NCBI RefSeq assembly: GCF_004217285.1 | Contig: NZ_SHKS01000002.1 | Location: forward strand, 186,001-250,000 | DNA from: Streptomyces sp. BK239 | GTDB lineage: Bacteria; Actinomycetota; Actinomycetes; Streptomycetales; Streptomycetaceae | DNA length: 64,000 nt | Direction: 5' to 3' | In this document: in pieces, positions 32,733 through 40,962 of the stretch | Layout of the letters: the number at the start of each line of letters is the position of its first letter | Numbering within the stretch: the first letter of the stretch is position 1 | Notes under the pieces: generated by a model | What the model was told of the DNA's origin: nothing | The model's input: the letters and a program-made list of their open reading frames with translations, nothing else | The model's database searches: none | Made by a program: the position numbers and the translations under genes

Positions 32733-33976
32733 CGAGGAGGCTCCCATCGCTGAGCGTCGCCGCCGAGATCGTCGAAGACCGACCTCAGGTGGGTCAACGC
32801 GCGGTGCACGTGTGGCAGTTCCAACGGGGTGGGTGAGGTGAGGCTTTCGGTGCGCTGGGCGTCCGTGCCGCCCAGCAGCGCGCCGGTGGAGAGGCGGACG
32901 CGCAGTGCGGCGAGGTCGTCGCCGAAGCGGTGGCCGCCCGGCGCGGGCATGCCGAGCCGGGCGGTGAGGAGGTCCTCCAGATCCTGTGCGTCGTCGACGT
33001 CCCGCGCGGCGAGCGCGTCACGCAACGGGCCGAGGTCGACGTAGAGATGACGGCCGGCCTGCGGCGGCGGGGCGAGCGCACCGGCGGACACGACGGCGTC
33101 GTGCGCGGCGGCGGCCAGGCGTGCGTGCAGCCGTACGGCGTCACGCACGCGCGTGCGCACCGGCTCGGGCTCGGTCAGGGCATGGGCGGCGGCCGCGGCG
33201 ACCGGGGCGGCGACACGGGCGTCGAGAGCGGTGAGGACGTCGAGCACGCGCGCGTGCAGGTCGTCCCCCGCCGCCCCGGGTGGCAGCCGGGCCACGGCGG
33301 CGGGCCAGCCCGTCGGCAGCAGCGCGCCGGCGAGGTCGCTGACGACGGTGACCCGGTCCGGCAGCATCTCGGCGGGGCTGACCAGCACGGTGGCGTGCGG
33401 GTCGTGCAGCGTGTCGCGCCAGGTCTCGTCGCTGACGAGGTGCAGCCCCTCGTCGGCGGCGGCCTCCACGGCCTCGTGCAGCACCTCGGGCGGGGCGACG
33501 GTGGCGGTGGGGTCGTCGGCGACGGACAGCACCAGCAGCCGGGGGTCGCCGCCCTCGGCGCGCACCCGCCGCACGGTCTCCAGGAGCGCGAACGGGTCCG
33601 GGACGCCGCCGCACTCGGCGGGCGTCGCCACGTGGAAGACGGGTCTGCCCAGCAGTCGCGCGTACGGCGCCCACCAGGCCGCGCAGGGCCTCGGCACGAG
33701 GACGTCCCCGCCGACCGCGGCGGTCAGCGCGAGCAGCAGCGCCGGGGCGCCGGGGCCGGCCACGATCCGCTCGGGGCCCGCGGGGGTGCCGCGCCGCTCC
33801 CAGTAGCCGCGGGCCGCGTCCAGGAGGGCGGGGCCGCCGCCGACGGGTTCGCCGTCGCCGTGGGAGGCGGCGGATGCGAGGGCCTCGGCGAGGCCGGGAG
33901 GTACGGGCAGACCGTCCCCGGGGAGCGGGGGGCCGTAGCGGACGGGCCCGTGGCCTTCCGGTTCCGTCCGCCGCAT
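32729..33976 (-). CDS. Aminotransferase class I/II-fold protein lacking the PLP lysine
   Basis: This protein of about 415 residues follows the fold type I layout: small-domain 'PAGPERIVAGPGAPALLLALTAAVG', a degenerate 'NPTG'-type loop ('VADDPTATVAPPEVL'), and 'GLHLVSDETWRDTLHD' (the D-E-x-Y position reads D-E-T-W). The Schiff-base lysine, normally in 'S-K-x-x-A-M-T-G-W', falls in 'SDLAGALLPTGWPAAV', where the aligned residue is Gly. So it probably does not catalyse transamination. The ATG at 33976 follows CGGAGGACC, a strong site. It is coupled to the MBL-fold gene downstream. Its role is unknown. Confidence 0.72.
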   Translation of the reverse strand: MRRTEPEGHGPVRYGPPLPGDGLPVPPGLAEALASAASHGDGEPVGGGPALLDAARGYWERRGTPAGPERIVAGPGAPALLLALTAAVGGDVLVPRPCAAWWAPYARLLGRPVFHVATPAECGGVPDPFALLETVRRVRAEGGDPRLLVLSVADDPTATVAPPEVLHEAVEAAADEGLHLVSDETWRDTLHDPHATVLVSPAEMLPDRVTVVSDLAGALLPTGWPAAVARLPPGAAGDDLHARVLDVLTALDARVAAPVAAAAAHALTEPEPVRTRVRDAVRLHARLAAAAHDAVVSAGALAPPPQAGRHLYVDLGPLRDALAARDVDDAQDLEDLLTARLGMPAPGGHRFGDDLAALRVRLSTGALLGGTDAQRTESLTSPTPLELPHVHRALTHLRSVFDDLGGDAQRWEPPR

Positions 33977-34188
33977 GAGGTCCTCCGCGCAGTCCGTCCC
34001 TGGTGCCGAGTGCCGTCGCCGGCCGGTCGCCACGCGTCCGCCGGCCGGGGCCGCTGTCCGCCCGTGCGCCGGATGGTGCGTGACATCTCGTACGGGGCCG
34101 GGTGTGCCCTCGCGCACCGAGTACCCCGTGTGCCGCCTTCCCATGGCCGCCTCGCCGGTGTTGCGCCGGTCACGGCGCGGGGGCGGCG

Positions 34189-35193
34189 TCAGAGGCGTCC
34201 CGCGGCGTCACGGCGGCGCAACCGGTGGACGGCGGCGCCGAACGCGCCGGCGATGAGGAGGGTGCCGGCGGCCAGTGCCGGCACGGAGTCGGTGAAGGCG
34301 CCACCCGCCCCGGCCCGCACCCCGTGCTGGACGGCCGCGCCGGCGCAGGCGTCGTCGCGCGGGCCTGCTCCGCGGGTGTGGTCGGGGCAGGGTGCGGGCC
34401 GGGGGGTCCCGCAGGGCCGGCCGCGCTCGGCGTCGGCTTCCTCGCCCTGGCCGGCGGCGCAGGGTTCGTGGCCGGCGCAGGGTTCGTCGGAATCGAGGGA
34501 GGTATCGGGGGCCTCGGGATCCTTGGCGTCCTGCGGGCCTTCCGCGCACGTCCCGCGCGAGCCGCAGGCGTCGAGGTGGTCCTCCTCGCAGGGCGCGGAC
34601 GGCGGCGTGCAGGCTTTGCCCTCGCAGGGCGCCGACGGCGGCGTGCAGGCCTTGCCCTCGCAGGGCGCCGACGGCGGCGTGCAGGCCTTGCCCTCGGGAC
34701 AGGCGGGCGCCCCGGCGTCGCTCCCGCCCTCGGTGATGTCGAAGCCGGCGCTCCACGGCGTGCCGCGTCCGCCCGGCGGGGCGGGGCAGACTCCGTCGAC
34801 TTTCCAGGCGGAGCCCGCAGACGGCGACGCGGTGCCGTCGGGCGCGTCGGCAGGCGGATCGCCGGCCCCGTCCGCGTCCACCGGCACGGTCAGGGCCGTG
34901 GCGGGGGCGATGCGGGCGGTGCCCTTGTAGGCGGGGCCGGTCAGCTCGTCGCCGCCCGGCACGAGGGTGAGCGTGACGGTCCCGTCGGCGAAGGCCCGGG
35001 AGGTGGCGTCCACGGTTTCGGGCGCGGGACCGCCGAGGGGGTCGCAGGTCACCGAGACGGTGACGCTGCCACCCGGGGGGACGGCGGCCGGACCGATCTC
35101 CGCCGCCGGCTCCGCGGACGCGGCCGGGACGGCGCCGGACAGCACGGCGGCGCCCAGGGCGGCGACGGACAGGACACGGGCGGTGCGGCGCAT
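34189..35193 (-). CDS. Secreted, membrane-anchored protein with Cys/Pro repeats
   Basis: This 334-residue protein has a signal peptide (residues 1-27, ending ASA), an Ig-like beta domain (about 30-150, 'GGSVTVSVTCDPLGG'), and a low-complexity region. That region holds three tandem copies of EGKACTPPSAPC, then more Cys/Asp/Glu-rich sequence. A C-terminal membrane helix (about 300-322) ends in RLRRRD. It resembles Streptomyces cell-surface proteins with a stalk, but no LPxTG motif is present. The start ATG at 35193 follows GAAGGAGCC. The many cysteines suggest disulfides or metal binding outside the membrane. Confidence 0.75.
   Translation of the reverse strand: MRRTARVLSVAALGAAVLSGAVPAASAEPAAEIGPAAVPPGGSVTVSVTCDPLGGPAPETVDATSRAFADGTVTLTLVPGGDELTGPAYKGTARIAPATALTVPVDADGAGDPPADAPDGTASPSAGSAWKVDGVCPAPPGGRGTPWSAGFDITEGGSDAGAPACPEGKACTPPSAPCEGKACTPPSAPCEGKACTPPSAPCEEDHLDACGSRGTCAEGPQDAKDPEAPDTSLDSDEPCAGHEPCAAGQGEEADAERGRPCGTPRPAPCPDHTRGAGPRDDACAGAAVQHGVRAGAGGAFTDSVPALAAGTLLIAGAFGAAVHRLRRRDAAGRL
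34586..34693 (-). repeat. Three tandem 36-bp in-frame repeats
   Basis: Units at 34586, 34622 and 34658 differ by only two bases and encode EGKACTPPSAPC. Being in frame, copy number can change without breaking the protein. Confidence 0.9.
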
Positions 35194-35360
35194 GGGACGG
35201 CTCCTTCGGCCGGCGACTGCGGGGCACGACGTCCATGCCCCACAGCCATCACAGCCCGCCGACGGCCCCACCCGCGCGCGACCACCCGCCATTAGCGGGA
35301 CCCACTCCCACCAACCGGGTGACTCCCCGGCGAGCCACCCGGCCCCCGAGCCCGGCGACA

Positions 35361-35390
35361 GCGCCGCCCCGCGAGGGGGGACGCGGCGCC
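35361..35390 (-). terminator. Hairpin downstream of the sigma factor gene
   Basis: An inverted repeat GCGCCGC...GCGGCGC encloses CCCCGCGAGGGG, about 16 bp past the sigma factor stop. No gene is seen in 35194-35405. Confidence 0.6.
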
Positions 35391-35405
35391 CCGGTCTCGG
35401 CTCCC

Positions 35406-36236
35406 TTATGCCGCTTCCTTCAGGGCCTGTTCGCGGAGGCGTTCGCAGCAGCGGTTGATCAGACGGGAGACGTGCATCTGGGAGATGCCGAGCTGCTCGG
35501 CGATCCGGCTTTGCGTCATGTCCTGGAAGAAGCGCATGTAGAGGATCGTCCGCTCGCGTTCGGGCAGTGCGGCCAGCCCGGCCTTCACCGACTCCCGGTC
35601 GACGACCGTGTCCAGCGCGGGGTCGGGCGAGCCCAGGGCGTCGCCGAGGGAGTAGCCGTTCTCGCTGCCCGCCGTCTGCGCGTCGAGCGACAGCGCGCTG
35701 AAGCTGTCCAGCGCCAGCAGCCCCTCGCGCACCTCCTCCTCGCTCAGCCGGGTGTGCCGGGCGATGTCGGCGACGGCGGGGTGGTGGGCGGAGCCGGCCT
35801 GGGACAGCTCCCGGCAGGCGACCCGCACCCGGTTGCGCAGCTCCTGCACCCGACGCGGCACGTGCAGGGTCCACATGTGGTCGCGGAAGTGCCGCTTGAT
35901 CTCGCCGGTGATGGTGGGCACGGCGTAGCTCTCGAACGCCTTGCCGAGCTCGGGGTCGTAACGGTCGACGGCCTTGACCAGGCCGAGGGCGGCCACCTGG
36001 CGGAGGTCGTCGGTGTTCTCGCCGCGGTCGCGGAAGCGGCCGGCGAGGCGGTCGGCCATGGGCAGCCAGGCCTCGACGATCCGGGCGCGGAGCGCGTCGC
36101 GCCGGGGGCCGGGCGGCAGGGCGGCGAGCCTGCGGAAGTCGTCGGCGGTGTCGGGGGCGTCATGGTGCGGGTGGCGCTTCGCGCTCCCCCGGTCGTGCAC
36201 GAGGTCGGGCACGGGGTTGGGCACGGATGTACGCAT
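35406..36236 (-). CDS. RNA polymerase sigma factor of the SigB/SigF/SigG subfamily
   Basis: This 276-residue sigma factor has region 2 (about residues 45-115, 'ENTDDLRQVAALGLVKAVDRYDPELGKAFESYA'), region 3 ('HVPRRVQELRNRV', 'RHTRLSEEEVREGLLAL') and a region 4 helix-turn-helix ('MTQSRIAEQLGISQMHVSRL', about 235-262). This is the alternative sigma group that in Streptomyces includes SigB, SigF and WhiG relatives and is controlled by anti-sigma kinases and antagonists; none is adjacent. The ATG at 36236 with GGGAG upstream is preferred to the longer frame. Nearby genes carry SigB-type promoters, so it may direct them. Confidence 0.88.
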   Translation of the reverse strand: MRTSVPNPVPDLVHDRGSAKRHPHHDAPDTADDFRRLAALPPGPRRDALRARIVEAWLPMADRLAGRFRDRGENTDDLRQVAALGLVKAVDRYDPELGKAFESYAVPTITGEIKRHFRDHMWTLHVPRRVQELRNRVRVACRELSQAGSAHHPAVADIARHTRLSEEEVREGLLALDSFSALSLDAQTAGSENGYSLGDALGSPDPALDTVVDRESVKAGLAALPERERTILYMRFFQDMTQSRIAEQLGISQMHVSRLINRCCERLREQALKEAA

Positions 36237-36440
36237 GAACGTGGCAACTCCCTTGGAGTGCTTGGGTTGGCCGGTCACCGTGGAGATGCGACGCGGCACG
36301 ACCGGAGGGGCCCGCCGGGGTCGCGAACTGCGGTGTCCCACGGACGTGCCTCCGGTCCGAAGCACTGATTCCGCGCCTGCCCCGGCCCCGGCCTCTCAAA
36401 CACCCCGCCCGATCCGGCGCACATCGGCTCCAAGTGCCCC

Positions 36441-36465
36441 GTGTCGGCGTCCGCGCCTCGGGTAC
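36441..36465 (+). promoter_or_regulatory. SigB-type promoter of the DUF2795 gene
   Basis: GTGT, a 15-bp spacer and GGGTAC match the Streptomyces SigB consensus GNNT-N14-16-GGGTA(C/T). It lies 34 bp before the ATG at 36500. Confidence 0.6.
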
Positions 36466-36499
36466 GCGGTGGGCCGACCCCGAAGATCTGGAGGGAGAC

Positions 36500-36880
36500 A
36501 TGCAGCGAGGCAGCGACCGGCTGAGTGTCCACCGGGACGACGAGATGAAGCACGAACTGCAGGGTCTGCTGAGGTCCGGGCACCCCACCCGGTCCGAGGA
36601 GTGGCACGACCCCGAGCCGTCCGCCGACGACGACCCCGAGGTGTGGGGCGGTCCGGTGGTGCCGGGCACGTCCCGGGCGTCGCTGGCGACCGTACGGCTG
36701 GAGCTGGCCCGCATCCTGGGCCGGGGCTCCTTCCCCGCGGGGCCGGAGGACCTGACGCGTGCCCTGCGCCGCAAGAACGCCCCGGACGGCCTCGTGGAGG
36801 CGGTGGGGCGGCTGCCGCGCGGTGAGCGTTACGCCACGGTGCAGGAACTGGCCGAAACCCTGGTCGGAAGCGAGCGGTGA
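36500..36880 (+). CDS. DUF2795 domain protein
   Basis: This 126-residue protein has a polar N-terminus (residues 1-65) and a C-terminal DUF2795 domain (about 72-122, 'RLELARILGRGSFPAGPEDLTRALRRKNAPDGLVEAVGRL', 'RYATVQELAETL'). The domain is small, helical and of unknown function, and is common in actinobacteria. The ATG at 36500 follows GGAGGGAGAC. A SigB-type promoter just upstream points to stress expression. Confidence 0.8.
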   Translation: MQRGSDRLSVHRDDEMKHELQGLLRSGHPTRSEEWHDPEPSADDDPEVWGGPVVPGTSRASLATVRLELARILGRGSFPAGPEDLTRALRRKNAPDGLVEAVGRLPRGERYATVQELAETLVGSER

Positions 36881-36987
36881 GCGGGGCGGGGCCTCGCCGA
36901 TGTGCCCGCAGTGGTGAATGGAACGAGCAGCGGCGGGCCGGGGCCCACGAGGCCGGCCGGCCCGCCGCGGAAGGACGGTGAACGAAC

Positions 36988-37536
36988 ATGCGTATCGCGT
37001 TTCTGACGGCTCCAGAGGGCGTCGAGCAGGTGGAGCTGACCGATCCGTGGCAGGCGGCGGTGGAGGCGGGTCACGAGCCCGTGCTGGTGTCGACCGACTC
37101 CGGTGAGGTCCAGGGCTTCAACCACCTCGACAAGGCGGACACGTTCCGTGTGGACGAGGTCGTCGGGGAGACGTCAGCGGACTCCTTCGGCGGGCTGGTG
37201 CTGCCGGGCGGGGTCGCCAACCCCGACTTCCTGCGCACCGACGACAAGGCGGTGGCGTTCGTCAAGGACTTCTTCGAGCAGGGCCGTCCGGTGGCCGCGA
37301 TCTGCCACGCCCCGTGGACGCTGGTGGAGGCGGACGTCGTACGGGGCCGGACGCTGACCTCGTGGCCGAGCCTCAGGACGGACATCCGCAACGCGGGCGG
37401 CACCTGGGTCGACGAGCAGGTGAAGATCTGCGACCACGGGCCGAACAAGCTGGTCACCAGCCGCAAGCCGGACGACCTGAAGGCGTTCTGCGAGGCGTTC
37501 CTGGACGTCTTCGCCAAGGAGACCGAGGCGGCCTGA
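36988..37536 (+). CDS. DJ-1/PfpI family protein (type 1 glutamine amidotransferase-like)
   Basis: This 182-residue protein has DJ-1/PfpI motifs: nucleophile elbow 'PVAAICHAPWTLVEA' (Cys about 105, followed by His), 'GLVLPGGVANPDFLR' with the conserved acid position, and 'LTSWPSLRTDIRNAGGTWVDEQV'. Members act as glyoxalases or deglycases, chaperones or peptidases in stress, and the PfpI/YhbO branch is the closest. It is 107 bp downstream of the DUF2795 gene on the same strand. The ATG follows GGAAGGACGG. Confidence 0.9.
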   Translation: MRIAFLTAPEGVEQVELTDPWQAAVEAGHEPVLVSTDSGEVQGFNHLDKADTFRVDEVVGETSADSFGGLVLPGGVANPDFLRTDDKAVAFVKDFFEQGRPVAAICHAPWTLVEADVVRGRTLTSWPSLRTDIRNAGGTWVDEQVKICDHGPNKLVTSRKPDDLKAFCEAFLDVFAKETEAA

Positions 37537-37625
37537 GACGCCCCGACGGCGGCCGGGTCGGGCTGGTCCGGTCGCCTCTCGACCACCCCGGGCGATGCTC
37601 CGCCGCCCTCGTGGCCCCGGTGGGT

Positions 37626-37970
37626 TCACTCCCCGCCGGGGCCCTCCTTCGTCCCGCGGCCCGGCCTGCCCGTACCGCCGGCCGAGCCCGGGCCCCACTT
37701 GCCGACCGGGGTGTCCGCGCGGCCTCCTCTGCCGCCGCTCTCCGTCGCCGTGTCACGTTCGCGGGCGCCGTCCCGGGTGCGGCTGGGGGCGACGAAGCGG
37801 TCCGGGTTGCGGCGCAGGTACTCGCCCTCCAGCTTCGCCATGCGGTCGTTGTGGGCGCGCAGCGCGTCGTTCGAGCCGTGCAGGAGGGTGTCGTGGCGCG
37901 TGCGGTGGATCGTCTCCAGCTCTTTCATCAGCTGCTGGTCGTCCAGCCGGTCCGGGTCGACTCCGGTCAT
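37626..37970 (-). CDS. DUF6158 family protein
   Basis: This 114-residue polar protein has a helical core 'LDDQQLMKELETIHRTRHDTLLHGSNDAL' and 'RMAKLEGEYLRRNPDR', and a disordered Arg/Gly tail. This is the small actinobacterial DUF6158 family, of unknown function. An ATG at 38000 would add ten residues. The shared region with the divergent Vms1-like gene holds a SigB-type promoter in this direction too (GGGT-N15-GGGTAC). Confidence 0.7.
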   Translation of the reverse strand: MTGVDPDRLDDQQLMKELETIHRTRHDTLLHGSNDALRAHNDRMAKLEGEYLRRNPDRFVAPSRTRDGARERDTATESGGRGGRADTPVGKWGPGSAGGTGRPGRGTKEGPGGE

Positions 37971-37988
37971 CGTGGTGCCCCGCTCGTT

Positions 37989-38034
37989 GTGTTCGTCCAT
38001 GTCGTCCGGGTACCCGCCCGGTGCGAAACGACCC
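37989..38034. promoter_or_regulatory. Two divergent SigB-type promoters sharing a GGGTACCC core
   Basis: Rightward: GTGT (37989-37992), N15, GGGTAC (38008-38013), 45 bp before the Vms1-like start. Leftward: GGGT (complement of 38031-38034), N15, GGGTAC (complement of 38010-38015), towards the DUF6158 gene. The core GGGTACCC is palindromic. Confidence 0.55.
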
Positions 38035-38058
38035 CCGAGCGGCATCCGGGAGGGAGCC

Positions 38059-39162
38059 ATGGATCTCGCCTTTCTGCATCCACTGTACGAACATTCCGGC
38101 CCCTGGGCCTCCGTCTACGTCGACACCTCACGGCACACCGAGAGCACCCCGCACGAGCGGCGTCTGACGGCCGCCGCGATGGCGCGGCAGCTGGCGGAGC
38201 AGGGCGCGGACGAAGCCACCTGCCGGGCGGTGGAGACTGCGATCGACGAGTTGCGCCGCTCCGGCGAACCGCACGGGCGGGCCCTGTTCGCCCGCGCCGG
38301 CGAGGTCGTCCTCGATCCGCCGCTGGCGCGTCCCCCGCAGGGCGACCACGCCGAGTGGGCGCCGCTGCCGCGGGTGACGCCGCTGCTGGAGCTGGCCGGC
38401 CAGGACCCCGTGTGCCTGGTGGCCTACGTGGACCGCCGGGGCGCGGACCTCGAGCTGCGCAGCGGACTGGGCCGGCGGGAGGCCGGCACGGTCACCGGCC
38501 GGCAGTACCCGATCCACCGCACGTCGTCCGCCGACTGGTCGGAGCGGCACTTCCAGCTGAAGGTGGAGAACACCTGGGAGCACAACGCCGGGGAGATCGC
38601 CGGCCACGTCTCCGCCTGCCAGGAGGAGACCGGCGCCGACCTGATCGTCCTGGTCGGGGACGACCGGGAGCGGCGGGCCGTGCACGAGCGGCTGCCGCAG
38701 CGGTTGCGGGACCGGGTCGTCGAGGCTTCGCACGGCGCGGGCAGCCGGCTGCTCGACGAGGACGTGGAGTCGGCCCGCGCCGAGCACACGCGCCGGCGGG
38801 CCGAGGCCGAGCGGGAGCGGTTCCTGGCCGCTCGTGCCCCCGACGGCGAGGGCCGGGCCGGGGCCGTGGAGGATGTGCCGGCGCTGGTCGAGGCGGCCCG
38901 TGAGCACCGGATCGACGAGCTGCTGATCCGCGCGGACGGGCCGGACACCCACCGTGAGGTGTGGATCGGCGAGGACGCCGACCAACTGGCGGTCCGGCGC
39001 ACCGAGTTGAAGACACTGGGTGAGCAGAACTCATGGGCGGCCCGAGCGGACGACGCCCTGATCCGCTCGGCCGTCACCACGGACGCCCCGGTCCTGGTGC
39101 TCCCGCCGGAGTCCGAGGAGACCCCGGTGGGCGGCCTGGGCGCCCTGCTCCGCTGGAAGTGA
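38059..39162 (+). CDS. Vms1/Rv2629-like protein (bacterial eRF1-fold family)
   Basis: This 367-residue protein matches the actinobacterial Rv2629/baeRF family: 'MDLAFLHPLYEHSGPWASVY', 'QRHFQLKVENTWEHNA'-type sequence ('WSERHFQLKVENTWEHNAGEI', about 157-177), 'DLIVLVGDDRERRAVHERL' and a C-terminal 'VTTDAPVLVLPPESEETPVGG'. The fold is that of eRF1 and Vms1, which release stalled peptidyl-tRNA; in mycobacteria Rv2629 is induced in dormancy and hypoxia. The ATG at 38059 follows GGGAGCC. The SigB-type promoter upstream fits a stress role. Confidence 0.85.
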   Translation: MDLAFLHPLYEHSGPWASVYVDTSRHTESTPHERRLTAAAMARQLAEQGADEATCRAVETAIDELRRSGEPHGRALFARAGEVVLDPPLARPPQGDHAEWAPLPRVTPLLELAGQDPVCLVAYVDRRGADLELRSGLGRREAGTVTGRQYPIHRTSSADWSERHFQLKVENTWEHNAGEIAGHVSACQEETGADLIVLVGDDRERRAVHERLPQRLRDRVVEASHGAGSRLLDEDVESARAEHTRRRAEAERERFLAARAPDGEGRAGAVEDVPALVEAAREHRIDELLIRADGPDTHREVWIGEDADQLAVRRTELKTLGEQNSWAARADDALIRSAVTTDAPVLVLPPESEETPVGGLGALLRWK

Positions 39163-39192
39163 CCCCGCGCGGAACAGAGCCTGGTCACGGCA

Positions 39193-40812
39193 CTAGCGCA
39201 CTCGCTCCACGCGGCGTTCGTCCCAGACCGGGGTCGGGGTCTCGCGGACCCGGCCGTCCGTGCCGAAGACCAGGTAGCGGTCGAAGGAGCGGGCGAACCA
39301 GCGGTCGTGGGTGACCGCCAGGACCGTGCCGTCGAAGGCCTCCAGACCTTCCTGGAGGGCTTCGGCGGACTCCAGGTCGAGGTTGTCGGTCGGCTCGTCG
39401 AGCAACAGGGCGGTGACGCCCTGCAGTTCCAGGAGCAGGATCTGGAAGCGGGCCTGCTGCCCGCCGGAGAGCCGGTCGAAGCTCTGCTCGGCCTGGCCGG
39501 TCAGCTCGTAGCGGCGCAGCCTCGACATGGCGGCGCCCCGGTCCTGGGAGTGCTCGCTCCACAGGATGTCGAGCAGGGTGCGCCCCTGGAGTTCGGGGTG
39601 GGCGTGGGTCTGGGCGAAGTGCCCGGGAACGACCCGCGCGCCGAGCCTGAACTCCCCCGTGTGCGCCACGTCCTCGCCGGCGAGCAGGCGCAGGAAGTGG
39701 GACTTGCCGGAGCCGTTGGAGCCGAGGACGGCGACACGCTCGCCGTAGAAGACCTCCAGGTCGAACGGCTTCATCAGACCGGTCAGCTCAAGTCCCTTGC
39801 AGGTGACCGCCCTTACGCCGGTGCGGCCACCCTTGAGGCGCATGGTGATCTCCTGCTCGCGCGGCGGCTCGGGCGGCGGACCCGCCTCCTCGAACTTGCG
39901 CAGCCGGGTCTGGGCGGCGTGGTAGCGGGAAGCCATCTCATGGCTGACGGAGGCGGCCTGACGCAGGTTCAGCACCAGCTTCTTCAGCTGCGCGTGCTTC
40001 TCGTCCCAGCGGCGGCGCAACTCCTCGAAGCGGGCGAAGCGTTCACGCCGGGCCTCGTGGTAGGTGGCGAAGCCGCCGCCGTGCACCCAGGCGTCGGCGC
40101 CGGCCGGGCCGGGCTCCACGGAGACGATCTTCTCGGCGGCGCGCGAGAGGAGTTCGCGGTCGTGGGAGACGAACAGGACGGTCTTGCGGGTCTCCTTCAG
40201 CCGCTCCTCCAGCCACCGCTTGCCCGGCACGTCGAGATAGTTGTCGGGCTCGTCGAGGAGCAGCACCTCGTCGGCGCCGCGCAGCAGCGCCTCCAGCACG
40301 AGCCGTTTCTGCTCGCCGCCGGAGAGGGTGCGCACCTCGCGGAACTGCGCCTTGTCGTACGGCACGCCCAGCGCGGCCGTGGTGCACATGTCCCACAGCG
40401 TCTCGGCCTCGTAGCCGCGCACCTCGGCCCAGTCGGCGAGGGCCTGCGCGTACTGGAGCTGGGCGGCCTCGTCGTCGACGGTCATGATGGCGTGCTCGGC
40501 CCGGTCGACGGCCCGCGCGGCCTCCCGGATGCGGGGCTGGGCCACGGACACGAGGAGGTCGCGCACGGTCGTCTCGTCCCGTACGGAGCCCACGAACTGG
40601 CGCATCACGCCGAGTCCGCCGCTGACGGTGACCGTGCCGCCGTGCGGTTTCAGCTCACCGGAGATCAGCCGCAGGAGGGTGGTCTTGCCGGCGCCGTTGG
40701 GTCCCACGAGGGCCACGACGGCCCCTTCGCCCACCCGGAAGGACACGTCGCCGAGCAACGCCCTCCCGTCGGGGAGGTAGTACTCGAGGTGCGCGGCTTC
40801 CAGATGTCCCAT
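39193..40812 (-). CDS. ABC-F family ATPase (duplicated ATP-binding domains, no membrane segments)
   Basis: This 539-residue soluble protein has two ABC domains. The first has Walker A 'VGPNGAGKTT' (about 37), signature 'LSGGEQKRL' and Walker B 'VLLLDEPDNYLD'. The second has 'LGSNGSGKSHF', 'LSGGQQARF' and 'ALLLDEPTDNLD'. The linker between them is charged and helical ('EELRRRWDEKHAQLKKLVLNL'). ABC-F proteins bind the ribosomal E site and modulate translation or protect against antibiotics. This one lacks clues to a specific resistance. The ATG at 40812 is the only good start. Confidence 0.92.
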   Translation of the reverse strand: MGHLEAAHLEYYLPDGRALLGDVSFRVGEGAVVALVGPNGAGKTTLLRLISGELKPHGGTVTVSGGLGVMRQFVGSVRDETTVRDLLVSVAQPRIREAARAVDRAEHAIMTVDDEAAQLQYAQALADWAEVRGYEAETLWDMCTTAALGVPYDKAQFREVRTLSGGEQKRLVLEALLRGADEVLLLDEPDNYLDVPGKRWLEERLKETRKTVLFVSHDRELLSRAAEKIVSVEPGPAGADAWVHGGGFATYHEARRERFARFEELRRRWDEKHAQLKKLVLNLRQAASVSHEMASRYHAAQTRLRKFEEAGPPPEPPREQEITMRLKGGRTGVRAVTCKGLELTGLMKPFDLEVFYGERVAVLGSNGSGKSHFLRLLAGEDVAHTGEFRLGARVVPGHFAQTHAHPELQGRTLLDILWSEHSQDRGAAMSRLRRYELTGQAEQSFDRLSGGQQARFQILLLELQGVTALLLDEPTDNLDLESAEALQEGLEAFDGTVLAVTHDRWFARSFDRYLVFGTDGRVRETPTPVWDERRVERVR

Positions 40813-40962
40813 GGGGACGCATTCTGCGGGCCGCACACGGCGGGCGGCAAACCGATATCCCCCGGACCCGGCAGCCCGCCCCGCTCTCGCGTGGGGGCGG
40901 CACGCCGCACGGGGCGGCCCGGGTGAGGCAGGAAACGGCCACCTCAGGGTACCCGCGGCCCT

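Noticed and set aside
40947..40952. GGGTAC hexamer just before the PAP2 phosphatase gene as a SigB promoter
   Set aside because: No GNNT element lies at 14-16 bp upstream, so the match is half a promoter only; it is mentioned under the gene as possible.
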